From: Bacteroidia bacterium
Lineage (GTDB): Bacteria; Bacteroidota; Bacteroidia; J057
Reading direction: 5' to 3'
Assembly (NCBI GenBank): GCA_033391075.1
Contig: JAWPMV010000003.1
Span: 62,001-126,000, forward strand
DNA: 64,000 nucleotides
Shown: in pieces, positions 51,570 through 60,350 of the stretch
Numbering within the stretch: position 1 is the first letter of the stretch
Layout of the letters: every line of letters starts with the position of its first letter
Translations under genes and position numbers: made by a program
Notes under the pieces: generated by a model
Told to the model about the DNA's origin: nothing
The model's input: the letters and a program-made list of their open reading frames with translations, nothing else
The model's database searches: none

Positions 51570-53060
51570 ATGAAACGATTACTTATCATTTGCACGATAC
51601 TACTAGCTGTTCAATCTCTTGCAGCTTTTACCCCAACATTTAATCTAAGTCTGGTAGATACCAGCTTTACTGGAGAATCCGGCGAAAGAGTAACTGCTCA
51701 ATTGGGCTATCTGGAGGTTCCAGAGAACAGAGAGAAGTCAAGTTCGCAGAAGATTTCCATTAAATTCATAAAACTCAAAAGCACGAATCCCAATCCCGGA
51801 ACACCTATGATTTATCTGGAAGGAGGTCCGGGGAGCAGTTGTACCTGGCAGGCAGGGCAGCCTTATTTTCTGGATAGGTGGAGACCCTATCTTGAGTTGG
51901 GGGATGTGATTTTGGTAGACCAGAGAGGAACAGGCGAAGCTTCTCAAAGACTTACCTATATCTGGATGAATGAATTGCCCGACGATTTATTTGTGAGTGC
52001 GGAGAATGCACAGAATCATTTTGCCAAAGTATATTCTGCTGCGATTAAGGCTTATGATGAAAGAGGTATCGACCTGAGAGGATTTACCACCAAACAAAAT
52101 GCAGAAGACATAGATGCTTTGCGAGAGGCTTTGGGCTATGAGAAAGTTACCATCATGGGCTTTAGCTATGGTACGCATCTGGGATTGGCCTATATCAGGT
52201 ATTTTGGAGAGCATATCGAAAATGCTGTTTTGATTGGAACAGAAGGGCCTAATCATACCTTTAAATTGCCTTCCTCTATGGATAGTCATTTGGGGAAAGT
52301 TGCCTTGATGGCTAAAAATGATACGGAGATCAGCGAGGAAGTGCCTGATTTGCTTGAGCTCTATAAGGAAGTAATAGCTCAATTGGAGAAAGAACCCGCA
52401 GTTGTTACCATCACCAATCCTCTGACTCGAAAAGATATGGATATAAAGGTAGGGCCTTTTGGTTTACAAATAGTCATGCGCCTGGATATCGGAGATGCCA
52501 GTGATCTGCCGGTTTTTCCCCGACTTCTTTACAGCATCAAACAAAAAGACTACTCCACTCTGGAATGGTTCATCCGCAAGCGTTTCAATATGGTGCTGGG
52601 TACACAGGGGATGTCAACAACCATGGACCTGGCTTCTGGTGCAACAAAAGATCGTATGGAACGCATTCAAAGAGAAGAAAAAGAAACCCTCTTCCCGCAG
52701 GTTGCCAATTTGCAGCTATACCTGACCCAAAAAATGGATGGCATCTGGCCCAATCCTGATCTGGGCAAAGAATTCCGCGCGCCCTTGATCAGCGATACGA
52801 GAACCCTCTTCATGAGCGGTACCCTCGACTTCAACACCCCACCTTATCAGGCAGAGGAAGTTCGCTGGGGCTTTTCGAATAGCAGCCACATCATCGTGAA
52901 ACATGCGGGTCATGAGCAGGTGCTTACTCATCCGGGTGCCCTGCCTGCGGTCTTGAGTTTCCTAAAAGGGGAAAGTGTAGACGAAGTAGGATTGGCCTAT
53001 CCGCCGCTAAAGTTTATTCCGGTGAAAGGGAAAGCAGAAGGGCATCCTTCGATTAAATAA
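51570..53060 (+). CDS. S33-family alpha/beta hydrolase (tripeptidyl/prolyl aminopeptidase-like)
   Basis: 496 residues with an N-terminal signal peptide (to about AAF, residue 20). The oxyanion motif EGGPGSS (84-90) and VDQRGTG, the nucleophile Ser199 in GFSYGTH, and the C-terminal acid and base in GTLDFNTPP and HAGHEQVLTHP are those of peptidase family S33 with a TAP-like C-terminus. It should cleave N-terminal residues or small esters outside the cytoplasm. A bidirectional terminator follows. Confidence 0.9.
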   Translation: MKRLLIICTILLAVQSLAAFTPTFNLSLVDTSFTGESGERVTAQLGYLEVPENREKSSSQKISIKFIKLKSTNPNPGTPMIYLEGGPGSSCTWQAGQPYFLDRWRPYLELGDVILVDQRGTGEASQRLTYIWMNELPDDLFVSAENAQNHFAKVYSAAIKAYDERGIDLRGFTTKQNAEDIDALREALGYEKVTIMGFSYGTHLGLAYIRYFGEHIENAVLIGTEGPNHTFKLPSSMDSHLGKVALMAKNDTEISEEVPDLLELYKEVIAQLEKEPAVVTITNPLTRKDMDIKVGPFGLQIVMRLDIGDASDLPVFPRLLYSIKQKDYSTLEWFIRKRFNMVLGTQGMSTTMDLASGATKDRMERIQREEKETLFPQVANLQLYLTQKMDGIWPNPDLGKEFRAPLISDTRTLFMSGTLDFNTPPYQAEEVRWGFSNSSHIIVKHAGHEQVLTHPGALPAVLSFLKGESVDEVGLAYPPLKFIPVKGKAEGHPSIK

Positions 53061-53079
53061 GATGTGTTTGGGTGTTAGC

Positions 53080-53143
53080 GTATTAGTGTGTTAGGGATTA
53101 TTTCAATTTACTCTCGAACGCTAATACCCTAACACCCTAATAC
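53080..53143. repeat. Imperfect inverted repeat
   Basis: GTATTAGTGTGTTAGGG (53080-53096) and CCCTAACACCCTAATAC (53127-53143) are complementary at 16 of 17 positions across a 30-base loop. Short TAACACCC-like motifs repeat within it. Confidence 0.6.
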
Positions 53144-53146
53144 GTT

Positions 53147-53177
53147 AAAAATCCTCGATAATCCATCGAGGATTTTT
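53147..53177. terminator. Bidirectional terminator
   Basis: A perfect 13-bp stem, AAAAATCCTCGAT with ATCGAGGATTTTT, has a 5-base loop. Both flanks give a T-run in the relevant strand. It separates the convergent hydrolase and sulfatase genes, overlapping the last two bases of the sulfatase stop. Confidence 0.88.
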
Positions 53178-54528
53178 ATTTCACATACCTCCGCTTCCAT
53201 CCCGCAATCTCCTCCTCAAATTTTGCTACTAAATCCGGACGCGCCTTTACCTGATTGGTCTGAGTTGCACGACCTCCCCATGCGGCTAGGAGCAATTTTT
53301 CGCCAGTGGTGAGGTTCGTACTGTAGAACCAGCCATCTCTGTTCTTATACCAATAGCCTTCGATCTGTTTGCCCATCATGTCCTCTTCTGATCGCATGAC
53401 ATTAACTCTGCCTGCAATAGATACCCGCATGTTTCCATGGGTGCCGTTCAATAAGCTTCGATAGGAGGTGCCGAAGTAATTCTCAGGAGGTTTGATGCCC
53501 ACATAGTCAAGAATGGTTGCAGGAATGTCCGCGCTATGTATTAGTGCACGGGATATACCACCGGGATTGATCTTGCCGTACCAGGAAAATATGATGGGGG
53601 TACGAAAAGATTGATCGTGCAAGGCGGTTTTTCCTTTATCTCCGCCCTTGTGCCACCTCAGCGAATCATGTCGAAATTCCTGATCGGGGTCTTGTTCCCA
53701 GCCATTATCGTTGACGTAAATGAAAAGGGTATTCTTAAACTCACCCTGTTTTCTCAGAAACATCTGCAATTCGCCTACCCCTTCATCAAACCAGGTGCAA
53801 TTGGCATAATAGCGCTTGGCGGATTCGCTCATATCCTTATTCTTGTAGATATTGTAATACTTATCCGGGGCATCGAAAGGGTAGTGGGGTAGTTGGGGGG
53901 CATACCAGATGAAAAAAGGATCGTCCTTGTTTTCGGTGATAAAATCATAGATCGGCTGCATTGTAACTCTTGCCAGATCCAGTCCTTCACCTCCCATAAG
54001 TTGATTGGACCTTTTATCGCCTTGCTTTTGATCTTCCGGAGTCCATCCCTTTGTCATGCCGTGGGTAAAGCCACCGTTTTGATAGTTGTATTCCCACCAC
54101 TTGCCTCCCTGAAAACTCTTGTATCCTTTTTGAGCAAGCAATTTGGGCAGGGTCTCAAAGTACTGCATGGCGTGCTGTTCAAATTCCTTTCTCTCTTCTT
54201 CCTTTATTCCTTTTTCCACCAGCAATTCTTCGACTCGATTTTGGTACTCTACCGGTTGAATACCTGTCATCAAAGTTGCCAGAGAAGGGCGGCAATGATT
54301 GTCTGGCACATAGCCATACTTAAAGAGCAGACCGCTTCTGGCCAATTGATCCATGTGGGGCGTTTGGACATAATCGGCGCCCATAAAACCAAAGTAGGGA
54401 TAGCCCTGGTCATCCCCGATCAGGAGAACGATATTGGGAAGTTCTTCAGGAGCTGCTTTTTGTTGACAACTATATGAGAAGAAGAGAAGAAAAATAATCA
54501 GGAGAAGCGGGATATTGTGTGAATTCAT
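53176..54528 (-). CDS. Sulfatase-family protein with altered C-x-P-S-R motif
   Basis: 450 residues. The signal is a lipoprotein type (FFSYSCQQ, Cys21). The sulfatase metal motif IGDDQGYPY (about 38-46) and an alkaline-phosphatase superfamily fold with NDNGWEQD and H-x-G segments are present. The active-site signature reads C79-R-P-S-L-A-T-L-M-T-G, where the usual fifth residue is Arg. The Cys normally becomes formylglycine, and the Arg is part of the recognition motif. Catalysis is therefore uncertain. The target would be a sulfated polysaccharide or related ester. Confidence 0.86.
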   Translation of the reverse strand: MNSHNIPLLLIIFLLFFSYSCQQKAAPEELPNIVLLIGDDQGYPYFGFMGADYVQTPHMDQLARSGLLFKYGYVPDNHCRPSLATLMTGIQPVEYQNRVEELLVEKGIKEEERKEFEQHAMQYFETLPKLLAQKGYKSFQGGKWWEYNYQNGGFTHGMTKGWTPEDQKQGDKRSNQLMGGEGLDLARVTMQPIYDFITENKDDPFFIWYAPQLPHYPFDAPDKYYNIYKNKDMSESAKRYYANCTWFDEGVGELQMFLRKQGEFKNTLFIYVNDNGWEQDPDQEFRHDSLRWHKGGDKGKTALHDQSFRTPIIFSWYGKINPGGISRALIHSADIPATILDYVGIKPPENYFGTSYRSLLNGTHGNMRVSIAGRVNVMRSEEDMMGKQIEGYWYKNRDGWFYSTNLTTGEKLLLAAWGGRATQTNQVKARPDLVAKFEEEIAGWKRRYVK

Positions 54529-54548
54529 GATAGATCAAAATAGGCAAC

Positions 54549-55016
54549 TTATTTCAAACGTCCCACTTTGATCGCAGTGTCCCGAAGTCTGAGTTTGTCA
54601 CCTTTACTATTGACCAACTCAAGACCTACAGGCTCAAGTTCTTCTCTATCGGCAATCACGATAGTCTCATGACCTCTTGCTACCAGATAGGTATTTCCCC
54701 AATTCAAAAGACTGATGATAACTTTGCCCAGGTCTTTACCTTTGCGGGTCAGGTGATATTCGTATCTGGTTCTCTCATTGGGATTTTTGTAGCTCACTTT
54801 CTGAAGTAGCTCTAGCTCCAGCATTTTATTGAGCTTATTGGACAGGACGGATTTGGAAACTTTAAGATTTTCCTGAAACTCATCAAAACGTCGCGCACCA
54901 ATGAAACTTTCCCTCAGGATGAGCAAAATCCATTTATCGCCGATCTCTCCGATGGCGCTAACAATGGGACACAAATCCCTGTCCAGATCCTTTGGTTCCC
55001 GTAAATCCATCCCCAA
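54549..55016 (-). CDS. HxlR-family transcriptional regulator
   Basis: 155 residues with the HxlR winged helix: CPIVSAIGEIGDKWILLILRES (in pieces), RRFDEFQENLKVSKSVLSNKLNKMLE as recognition helix and YEYHLTRKGKDLG as wing, followed by a C-terminal extension. Divergent from the alpha/beta hydrolase at 55101 with 84 bp between, so it probably controls that gene. HxlR proteins often sense aldehydes or quinones, but the conserved Cys lies near the N-terminus. Confidence 0.9.
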   Translation of the reverse strand: MGMDLREPKDLDRDLCPIVSAIGEIGDKWILLILRESFIGARRFDEFQENLKVSKSVLSNKLNKMLELELLQKVSYKNPNERTRYEYHLTRKGKDLGKVIISLLNWGNTYLVARGHETIVIADREELEPVGLELVNSKGDKLRLRDTAIKVGRLK

Positions 55017-55100
55017 ACATAAAAAAACAGTATCTGAGTTGCAAATAAGAACCTAGCTGCATATATTTGGGTTCTAAAAAAGAACTCAGCTATAAGACAT

Positions 55101-55913
55101 ATGAAACCCTTATTCAAGTTACTTGATACCGTTGCGCCGGGATTTGCTGCCAAAGAAGTATACCGGGTCATGTCCAATCCCCGCATCCGAAAGCTCAGAG
55201 ATTTTGAAGAAACAGTATTGGACAGGGCAGAGAAGAAACGTATTCCTTTCGGCAAATTTGAGATCCAAACCTATGCCTGGGGAAATCCGGAACATAAGTC
55301 GGTTTTCCTGATTCATGGCTGGGAAGGGCAAGCCGGGAATTTTGGCGCTCTGGTAGATGTACTCTTGGAAAAGGAATACTATGTACAAGCCTTTGATGGG
55401 CCTTCTCATGGAAAGAGCAGTATAGGCAAAACCAATATGTTTGAATTTGTGGATTTGGTGGAAATGCTGCTAAAAAAATACCAGCCGGAAAGTGTAGTCA
55501 GCCATTCTTTTGGGAGTGTGACCTCGGTCATTGCTTTGGGACGAAATCCTCAGATTCAGGTGAAAAAATGGATGCTTGTAACCACTCCTCATAATTTCAG
55601 AAATCGTATCAAGCAAGTCTCCGAATTTTTGGGGTTAACGGATCGCACAGTTTCGAAGGTGATAGATCAATTGGAATCCAATACCCAGATGCGAATCGAT
55701 GAAATGAATATGGCGTATTACGGTCCCAAGGTCAGCCATGTCGAGGAGATCACCATCGTCCACTCTCAGTCCGACAAAGTGATACCCATCGAGTCTGCCC
55801 GCTTTACCCATCAACAGATGCCGCAGTCAACTCTGTACGAATTGGATGGGATGGGGCACTATGCGATCCTTTGGTCCAATGAGCTAAAAAATATTGTCAT
55901 TAGTTGTCTATAG
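55101..55913 (+). CDS. Alpha/beta hydrolase
   Basis: 270 residues. The oxyanion region is FLIHGWEGQAGNF, the nucleophile Ser lies in VVSHSFGSVTS (SxSxG type instead of the more usual GxSxG), and the base His in DGMGHYAIL. No signal peptide. It is divergently transcribed from the HxlR gene; the shared 84-bp region should carry the operator. Substrate unknown. Confidence 0.87.
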   Translation: MKPLFKLLDTVAPGFAAKEVYRVMSNPRIRKLRDFEETVLDRAEKKRIPFGKFEIQTYAWGNPEHKSVFLIHGWEGQAGNFGALVDVLLEKEYYVQAFDGPSHGKSSIGKTNMFEFVDLVEMLLKKYQPESVVSHSFGSVTSVIALGRNPQIQVKKWMLVTTPHNFRNRIKQVSEFLGLTDRTVSKVIDQLESNTQMRIDEMNMAYYGPKVSHVEEITIVHSQSDKVIPIESARFTHQQMPQSTLYELDGMGHYAILWSNELKNIVISCL

Positions 55914-55915
55914 GA

Positions 55916-55943
55916 AAGCCCATCCCCTATATGGGGACGGGCT
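55916..55943. terminator. Hairpin between convergent genes
   Basis: AGCCCATCCCC pairs with GGGGACGGGCT with one mispair around a short loop. No strong T-run follows on either strand, so terminator function is uncertain. Confidence 0.4.
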
Positions 55944-55976
55944 GGCTCCTTTCAAGAATTCTATCTAACCGATCAC

Positions 55977-57440
55977 TTAAATTGCTACAATTCCTTGTGT
56001 ATTGGTTGCGGGTAGGTCGCCTGTAATCTCTTCGATAAAGCTAAGGCTGCTACCATTGATTCCATAGACTCCGATGGTTCCTTCCAGTCCGTATAGTTGG
56101 TAAAGGTGTCTTCCATCATCGCTAATCCAGAGGTCGATCCATCCTTGTGTTCTTCCGAAAGCTTCTGAAGGATCTGTGGTCGTTCCAGCACCCGTTCCTT
56201 CTGCTGCCAATTCGTCCAGCAATTGTACCTGGCCTGCGTCAAAGCTAAAAGCTGCGAGACCTGCTTCGATGGCATTGGAAACAAAGAATACATCCTCATC
56301 TTCATTAAAGTCTATCCAGCAAGCGGTTCTTCCGGACTCTGTAGCTCTGTTTCCAGAAGGGACATCGAGATTTATGGCATTCAGAGAACCATCTGCCTGT
56401 ATCTGCCAGGTACTGATTGAACCGGATTGTAAGGCGGTGAAGGCTGGAGGTGTACCATCTGGTCTGAATTCACGCGCTTCTGTTACGACCAGATAATTGT
56501 CTCCTACAATCTGAAAGCCAATAGCTGAGGGCAGATTACGTCCTTCTGCATTGTTGCGAAGGGTAGAAGTTGCGGCCCCTGTTGGAGCATTGCTTAGCGT
56601 ACCATCTCCATTTACCTGGTAGATTACGACTTCGTCTTCACTTCCGCTTGCAAGGGCTGAGGATCCAGAGTTGATAGAAGTAACTGCTAACCAGTTTCCA
56701 TCAGGAGAAAATTGAACGGCTGAAGGGCGAGTTCCCAGATTACGAATGCTGCTAGAGATAGGGCTAAGGCTGCCATCATCGGCTACCTGGAATCCATAAA
56801 GATTTCCTTCCTGATCAGGCTCTCCATTGAAAATCCCATCTGCATCAATATTAGAAACATAAAGGACACCATTATGGTAGGCTAAGCTGTTTGGGCCGGT
56901 ACCGCCGCTGTTTTGCTGATCTGCCAGGCTGAGGCTAAAGTCATCATTTACCAGAAAAGAAGTGATGGTATTGCTTCCTGCATTTACGGCAAATACAAAA
57001 CGATTGTCTGCTGATTTGGTCAATGCATAGGCTGAGATCAGCGGATCTAGTCCTTCACCCCCATCAAAGTCGCCCCCATCTCCTCCTGTTTGGAAAGTTC
57101 CAATATTGCTGAGGCTCCCGTCTTCATTTCTTCCATAAGCTACGATGCTATTTGTTGGGTTCTGGTCCTGTCCGTTACCATTGTTCATGGCATAAACGGC
57201 ACCGATGAATTCATCTTCTACTGTGGGGGTATCATCTTCACAACTGATGAGGAAAAGAACTAAAAGGGCTGCGGCAAAATTGGCAGTCAGGCGCTTGATG
57301 TTTTTGAGTTTAAGGTTTTCGGAGGCGATAGCCAGTACCTCTCTGTTTTGTTGTTGGCTTATCATTCGTTGATTAGTCATAGCACTGTTGTTGTTGTATT
57401 GTTTGTCGATTTGAATAAAGTGTTTGTTTGCTGTTGACAA
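55977..57440 (-). CDS. Lactonase-like beta-propeller lipoprotein
   Basis: 487 residues as read from 57440; the real start is probably later, because a lipoprotein signal LLVLFLISCEDD lies at about residues 56-68 and is normally within the first 30 residues. The body is a seven-bladed propeller of the 6-phosphogluconolactonase-like (YbhE) type, with repeats such as NTITSFLVNDDFSLSLADQQ, AVQFSPDGNWLAVTS and WISDDGRHLYQL. No catalytic residues can be named. It may be an outer-membrane surface or periplasmic binding propeller. Promoter-side motifs TTATCAC lie just upstream. Confidence 0.8.
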   Translation of the reverse strand: MSTANKHFIQIDKQYNNNSAMTNQRMISQQQNREVLAIASENLKLKNIKRLTANFAAALLVLFLISCEDDTPTVEDEFIGAVYAMNNGNGQDQNPTNSIVAYGRNEDGSLSNIGTFQTGGDGGDFDGGEGLDPLISAYALTKSADNRFVFAVNAGSNTITSFLVNDDFSLSLADQQNSGGTGPNSLAYHNGVLYVSNIDADGIFNGEPDQEGNLYGFQVADDGSLSPISSSIRNLGTRPSAVQFSPDGNWLAVTSINSGSSALASGSEDEVVIYQVNGDGTLSNAPTGAATSTLRNNAEGRNLPSAIGFQIVGDNYLVVTEAREFRPDGTPPAFTALQSGSISTWQIQADGSLNAINLDVPSGNRATESGRTACWIDFNEDEDVFFVSNAIEAGLAAFSFDAGQVQLLDELAAEGTGAGTTTDPSEAFGRTQGWIDLWISDDGRHLYQLYGLEGTIGVYGINGSSLSFIEEITGDLPATNTQGIVAI

Positions 57441-57813
57441 TTAATCGAACGCGGAAGGTAGAGGGCAGTTATCACGAGAGATTAAAGCTTTTATCACAGA
57501 AAAATTAGCCTGAGAGTTGATAATGAAGGCTTTTCGGGAGAAAATGGAGAAAGCTTAATTCTGAGACCGTGATAGCTTGTGATAAATAGAGAAATATTTT
57601 GGGAGAAGAAGGGCCTAAAATTTTGAAAAAATCTTGAAATAAAACTGAAACTATCTAGCCCTGCTGTAAAAAAGCCCCTCCATCCGTTAGAAAATTGCGC
57701 CTGCGCTTTTTCCCTAGAATAAGCTCAAACACACAGAAAACATTCTCGTCCTTAAAGTAGCCGAAGACTGCCTTCGGTCCCCTCTTTCTATATTTTTCAA
57801 TTCACCAAACACC
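57441..57813. other. Intergenic stretch, 373 bp, divergent promoter region
   Basis: No gene is visible. TTATCAC-type words occur four times: 57469-57475 and 57491-57497 on the plus strand, and inverted copies at 57569-57574 and 57579-57585. They might be operator half-sites for the divergent propeller and barrel genes. Confidence 0.45.
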
Positions 57814-58422
57814 ATGACGTTTTTGAGAGCAGCCCTAATCCTGCTAATTCTCATCCCTAATCCAATGCATACTACTCAGGCACAGGACCTGAAGATTGGC
57901 TTAAAAACCGGGATCAATATTTCTACTTTATCCGGACCCGCAGCTTCGACAGATGATGTGAGTTCGAGGCTTCTTTACCATATCGGAGCTTTTGCTTCCC
58001 AGGAAGTCGCAGATAAAATCGAGGCTCAGGCAGAACTCCTTTTCTCAGCACAGGGAGCGACGGAAGACAATGATTTCGCAGCTTCCAAAATCCGCCTGAA
58101 TTTCACCTACTTAAATATCCCCCTGATCGCCAGGTATCAAGTCCTGGAAGGAGTCTGTGTATATGCAGGTATTCAGCCCGGAATTCGTTTGACAGCCAAT
58201 GGGAAAATCCTGGAAGGACAATTTCAGGGAACCCTGGATGCAAAGGATGATACCAAAGCCTTTGATTTTGCCTTGATTTTTGGCCTCTATTATCAAATAG
58301 AGAAAAACCTCTTCGTCGAAGCCAGGGTGGTTCCCGGTCTGGTCGATATAGAGCAAGACGAGCCTGTTTTTAGAAACCAGCTTGTGCAATTATCAGTCGG
58401 ATATGTTCTAGTGGGCAATTAG
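57814..58422 (+). CDS. Small outer-membrane beta-barrel protein (PorT family)
   Basis: 202 residues. A signal peptide (to about TQAQ, residue 24) precedes a repeating strand pattern: LKIGLKTGINISTLSGP, EAQAELLFSAQG, LNFTYLNIPLIARYQVL and VCVYAGIQPGIRL. This is the PorT/OMP_b-brl_2 fold that is very common in Bacteroidota. Function of individual members is mostly unknown. It is probably monocistronic; a GC-rich hairpin (58445-58468) follows. Confidence 0.85.
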   Translation: MTFLRAALILLILIPNPMHTTQAQDLKIGLKTGINISTLSGPAASTDDVSSRLLYHIGAFASQEVADKIEAQAELLFSAQGATEDNDFAASKIRLNFTYLNIPLIARYQVLEGVCVYAGIQPGIRLTANGKILEGQFQGTLDAKDDTKAFDFALIFGLYYQIEKNLFVEARVVPGLVDIEQDEPVFRNQLVQLSVGYVLVGN

Positions 58423-58444
58423 CCGTAACGACGCTTGCTCCCAG

Positions 58445-58468
58445 CCAGGCAGGATGCTTCCTGTCTGG
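58445..58468. terminator. Hairpin after the barrel gene
   Basis: CCAGGCAGGA pairs with TCCTGTCTGG around a 4-base loop. A weak T-run (CCTTTGCGTTT) follows on the plus strand. Confidence 0.5.
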
Positions 58469-58568
58469 CGCCTTTGCGTTTAGTAGCCAGGCTATCTTTG
58501 AGAGACTTATTTATTTGCCATTCATGCAAAAGAATGCTAACATGAAATAAGCCTTTAACAATCCTCAA

Positions 58569-60350
58569 ATGAAAAAGCTACTCCTACTTTTTAGCCTATG
58601 GCTACTGGCAGCATCTTCTGCCTTCCCTCAGCATGATTTTTTGATAGAAGCCGAAAGTTTCCTGGATAAAGGGGGATGGGTGAGTGATCCCCAATTTGTC
58701 GAACAGATGGGATCGCCCTATCTCATGGCACATGGGATGGGAAAGCCCGTTTCAAATGCTTCAACAGAAATTATCCTCAGAGAAAACGGCAACTACCACA
58801 TCTGGGCTCGAACCAAAAACTGGGTACCTGGAAATTGGGAGGCCCCGGGAAGGTTTCAATTGATGGTGGATGGGAAAAAGATGGAGCAGGTGCTGGGCTT
58901 GGGACCGGACTGGAATTGGGAGTATGTAGGGGAAATGAAGCTGAGCTCGAAAACGTTCAAACTGGAATTGATCGACCTCACGGGATTCAATGGACGAGTA
59001 GATGCTATCTATTTTAACCAGGAGAAAAAAGCACCTCCAATATCTGTAGATAAATTGAATGCATGGCGGCCGGACAAATTGGGAGAAACTGCAGCACCGG
59101 CTGAAACGAAAGAGTTTGACCTGGTCATTACGGGTGGTGGAATTGCAGGCTGTGCGGCAGCAATTGCGGCGGCAGAACAGGGCATGGAAGTAGCTTTGAT
59201 TCATGACCGGGGATTATTGGGAGGAAATGCAAGTAGCGAAATTCGTGTCCATACCCTGGGAATTTATGGCAAGTTTGAGCGTATCCTGCGCATGATAGAT
59301 ACCGAGCATTATCCCAATGGATCGGAAGATGCCAAAAAGGATCAGCTCAAGCGAGATAAAAATGTGAAGAGCTATAAGAATATTCACCTCTTTTTGAATT
59401 ATCGTGCTTATGATGCGGTAGCGGAAAAGAATACTATTCAATATGTAGATGCCCGTCATACCTCCAGTGGAGAAAGGATACGTTTTATCTCTCCATTATT
59501 TCTGGATGCAACCGGAGATGGATGGATCGGATACTGGGCGGGAGCAGATTACAGTTACGGACGGGAAGGGGTCGAAGAATATGGAGAGGCCTGGGACAAA
59601 TGGGGCGAACTTTGGAGTCCGGAAGAGCCTGACAATGCAGTCATGGGTTCCTCAATTCTCTGGATCACCGATCTCACAACAGAAGCCCACAATTTCCCCG
59701 AACTCCCCTGGGCCAAAGATGTCGCCAATGAACACGAAGCTACAGCCGGCGAATGGTACTGGGAGTTTTCCAGAAATGACCTGCACCAGATCGAGGATGG
59801 AGAAGAAATCCGGGATCATATGCTTAGGGCCATTTTTGGCTCTTTTTCCAATGCCAAACAAAAAGTAGAAAATGCCAACTATAAATTGAAATGGGTTTCT
59901 TATCTATTGGGGAAAAGAGAATCCCGCAGATTGATGGGCGACCATATTTTCACTTTTAGAGATGTGCTGGATCAGGTGAAATTTCCTGATTCTGTGGTGG
60001 TCGAAACCCGTGAAGTGGACATCCATTTTCAGCAAAACCTTCAGGACGAAAACAAACCGGATTTCCTTTCGACAGCCCTCTTCTTTGAAACAGATGCCTA
60101 CTACATTCCTTATCGAAGCTTATACTCCCGCAATGTCGATAACCTCTTTATGGCAGGACGCTGTTTTAGTTGTTCGCATGTAGGGCTGGGAGGCCCGCGG
60201 GTGATGCGGACCACCGGACAAATGGGAGCAGCTGTAGGCTTTGCAGCATCTCTGTGTAAAAAGTATAAGGTGAATCCCCGCGATATTTATAGCGAGCACC
60301 TGGAAGAGTACATGAAACTCATTATGGAGCAACAATGGCGAGAGCGGTAG
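58569..60350 (+). CDS. Secreted FAD-dependent oxidoreductase
   Basis: 593 residues. The signal peptide ends near FPQ (residue 21). Residues about 22-155 form a beta-rich domain resembling carbohydrate- or ligand-binding modules. The FAD domain starts at about 182 with the Rossmann motif DLVITGGGIAGCAAAIAAA and ends with an NLFMAGRCFSCSHVG and MRTTGQMGAAVGFAAS segment typical of the FAD_oxidored family. Substrate unknown; relatives sit in glycan utilisation loci. The next gene starts 16 bp inside its end. Confidence 0.88.
   Translation: MKKLLLLFSLWLLAASSAFPQHDFLIEAESFLDKGGWVSDPQFVEQMGSPYLMAHGMGKPVSNASTEIILRENGNYHIWARTKNWVPGNWEAPGRFQLMVDGKKMEQVLGLGPDWNWEYVGEMKLSSKTFKLELIDLTGFNGRVDAIYFNQEKKAPPISVDKLNAWRPDKLGETAAPAETKEFDLVITGGGIAGCAAAIAAAEQGMEVALIHDRGLLGGNASSEIRVHTLGIYGKFERILRMIDTEHYPNGSEDAKKDQLKRDKNVKSYKNIHLFLNYRAYDAVAEKNTIQYVDARHTSSGERIRFISPLFLDATGDGWIGYWAGADYSYGREGVEEYGEAWDKWGELWSPEEPDNAVMGSSILWITDLTTEAHNFPELPWAKDVANEHEATAGEWYWEFSRNDLHQIEDGEEIRDHMLRAIFGSFSNAKQKVENANYKLKWVSYLLGKRESRRLMGDHIFTFRDVLDQVKFPDSVVVETREVDIHFQQNLQDENKPDFLSTALFFETDAYYIPYRSLYSRNVDNLFMAGRCFSCSHVGLGGPRVMRTTGQMGAAVGFAASLCKKYKVNPRDIYSEHLEEYMKLIMEQQWRER

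Noticed and set aside
53893-54477. 194-residue ORF antisense to the sulfatase
   Set aside because: It is a shadow frame of a conserved sulfatase; no known protein pattern.
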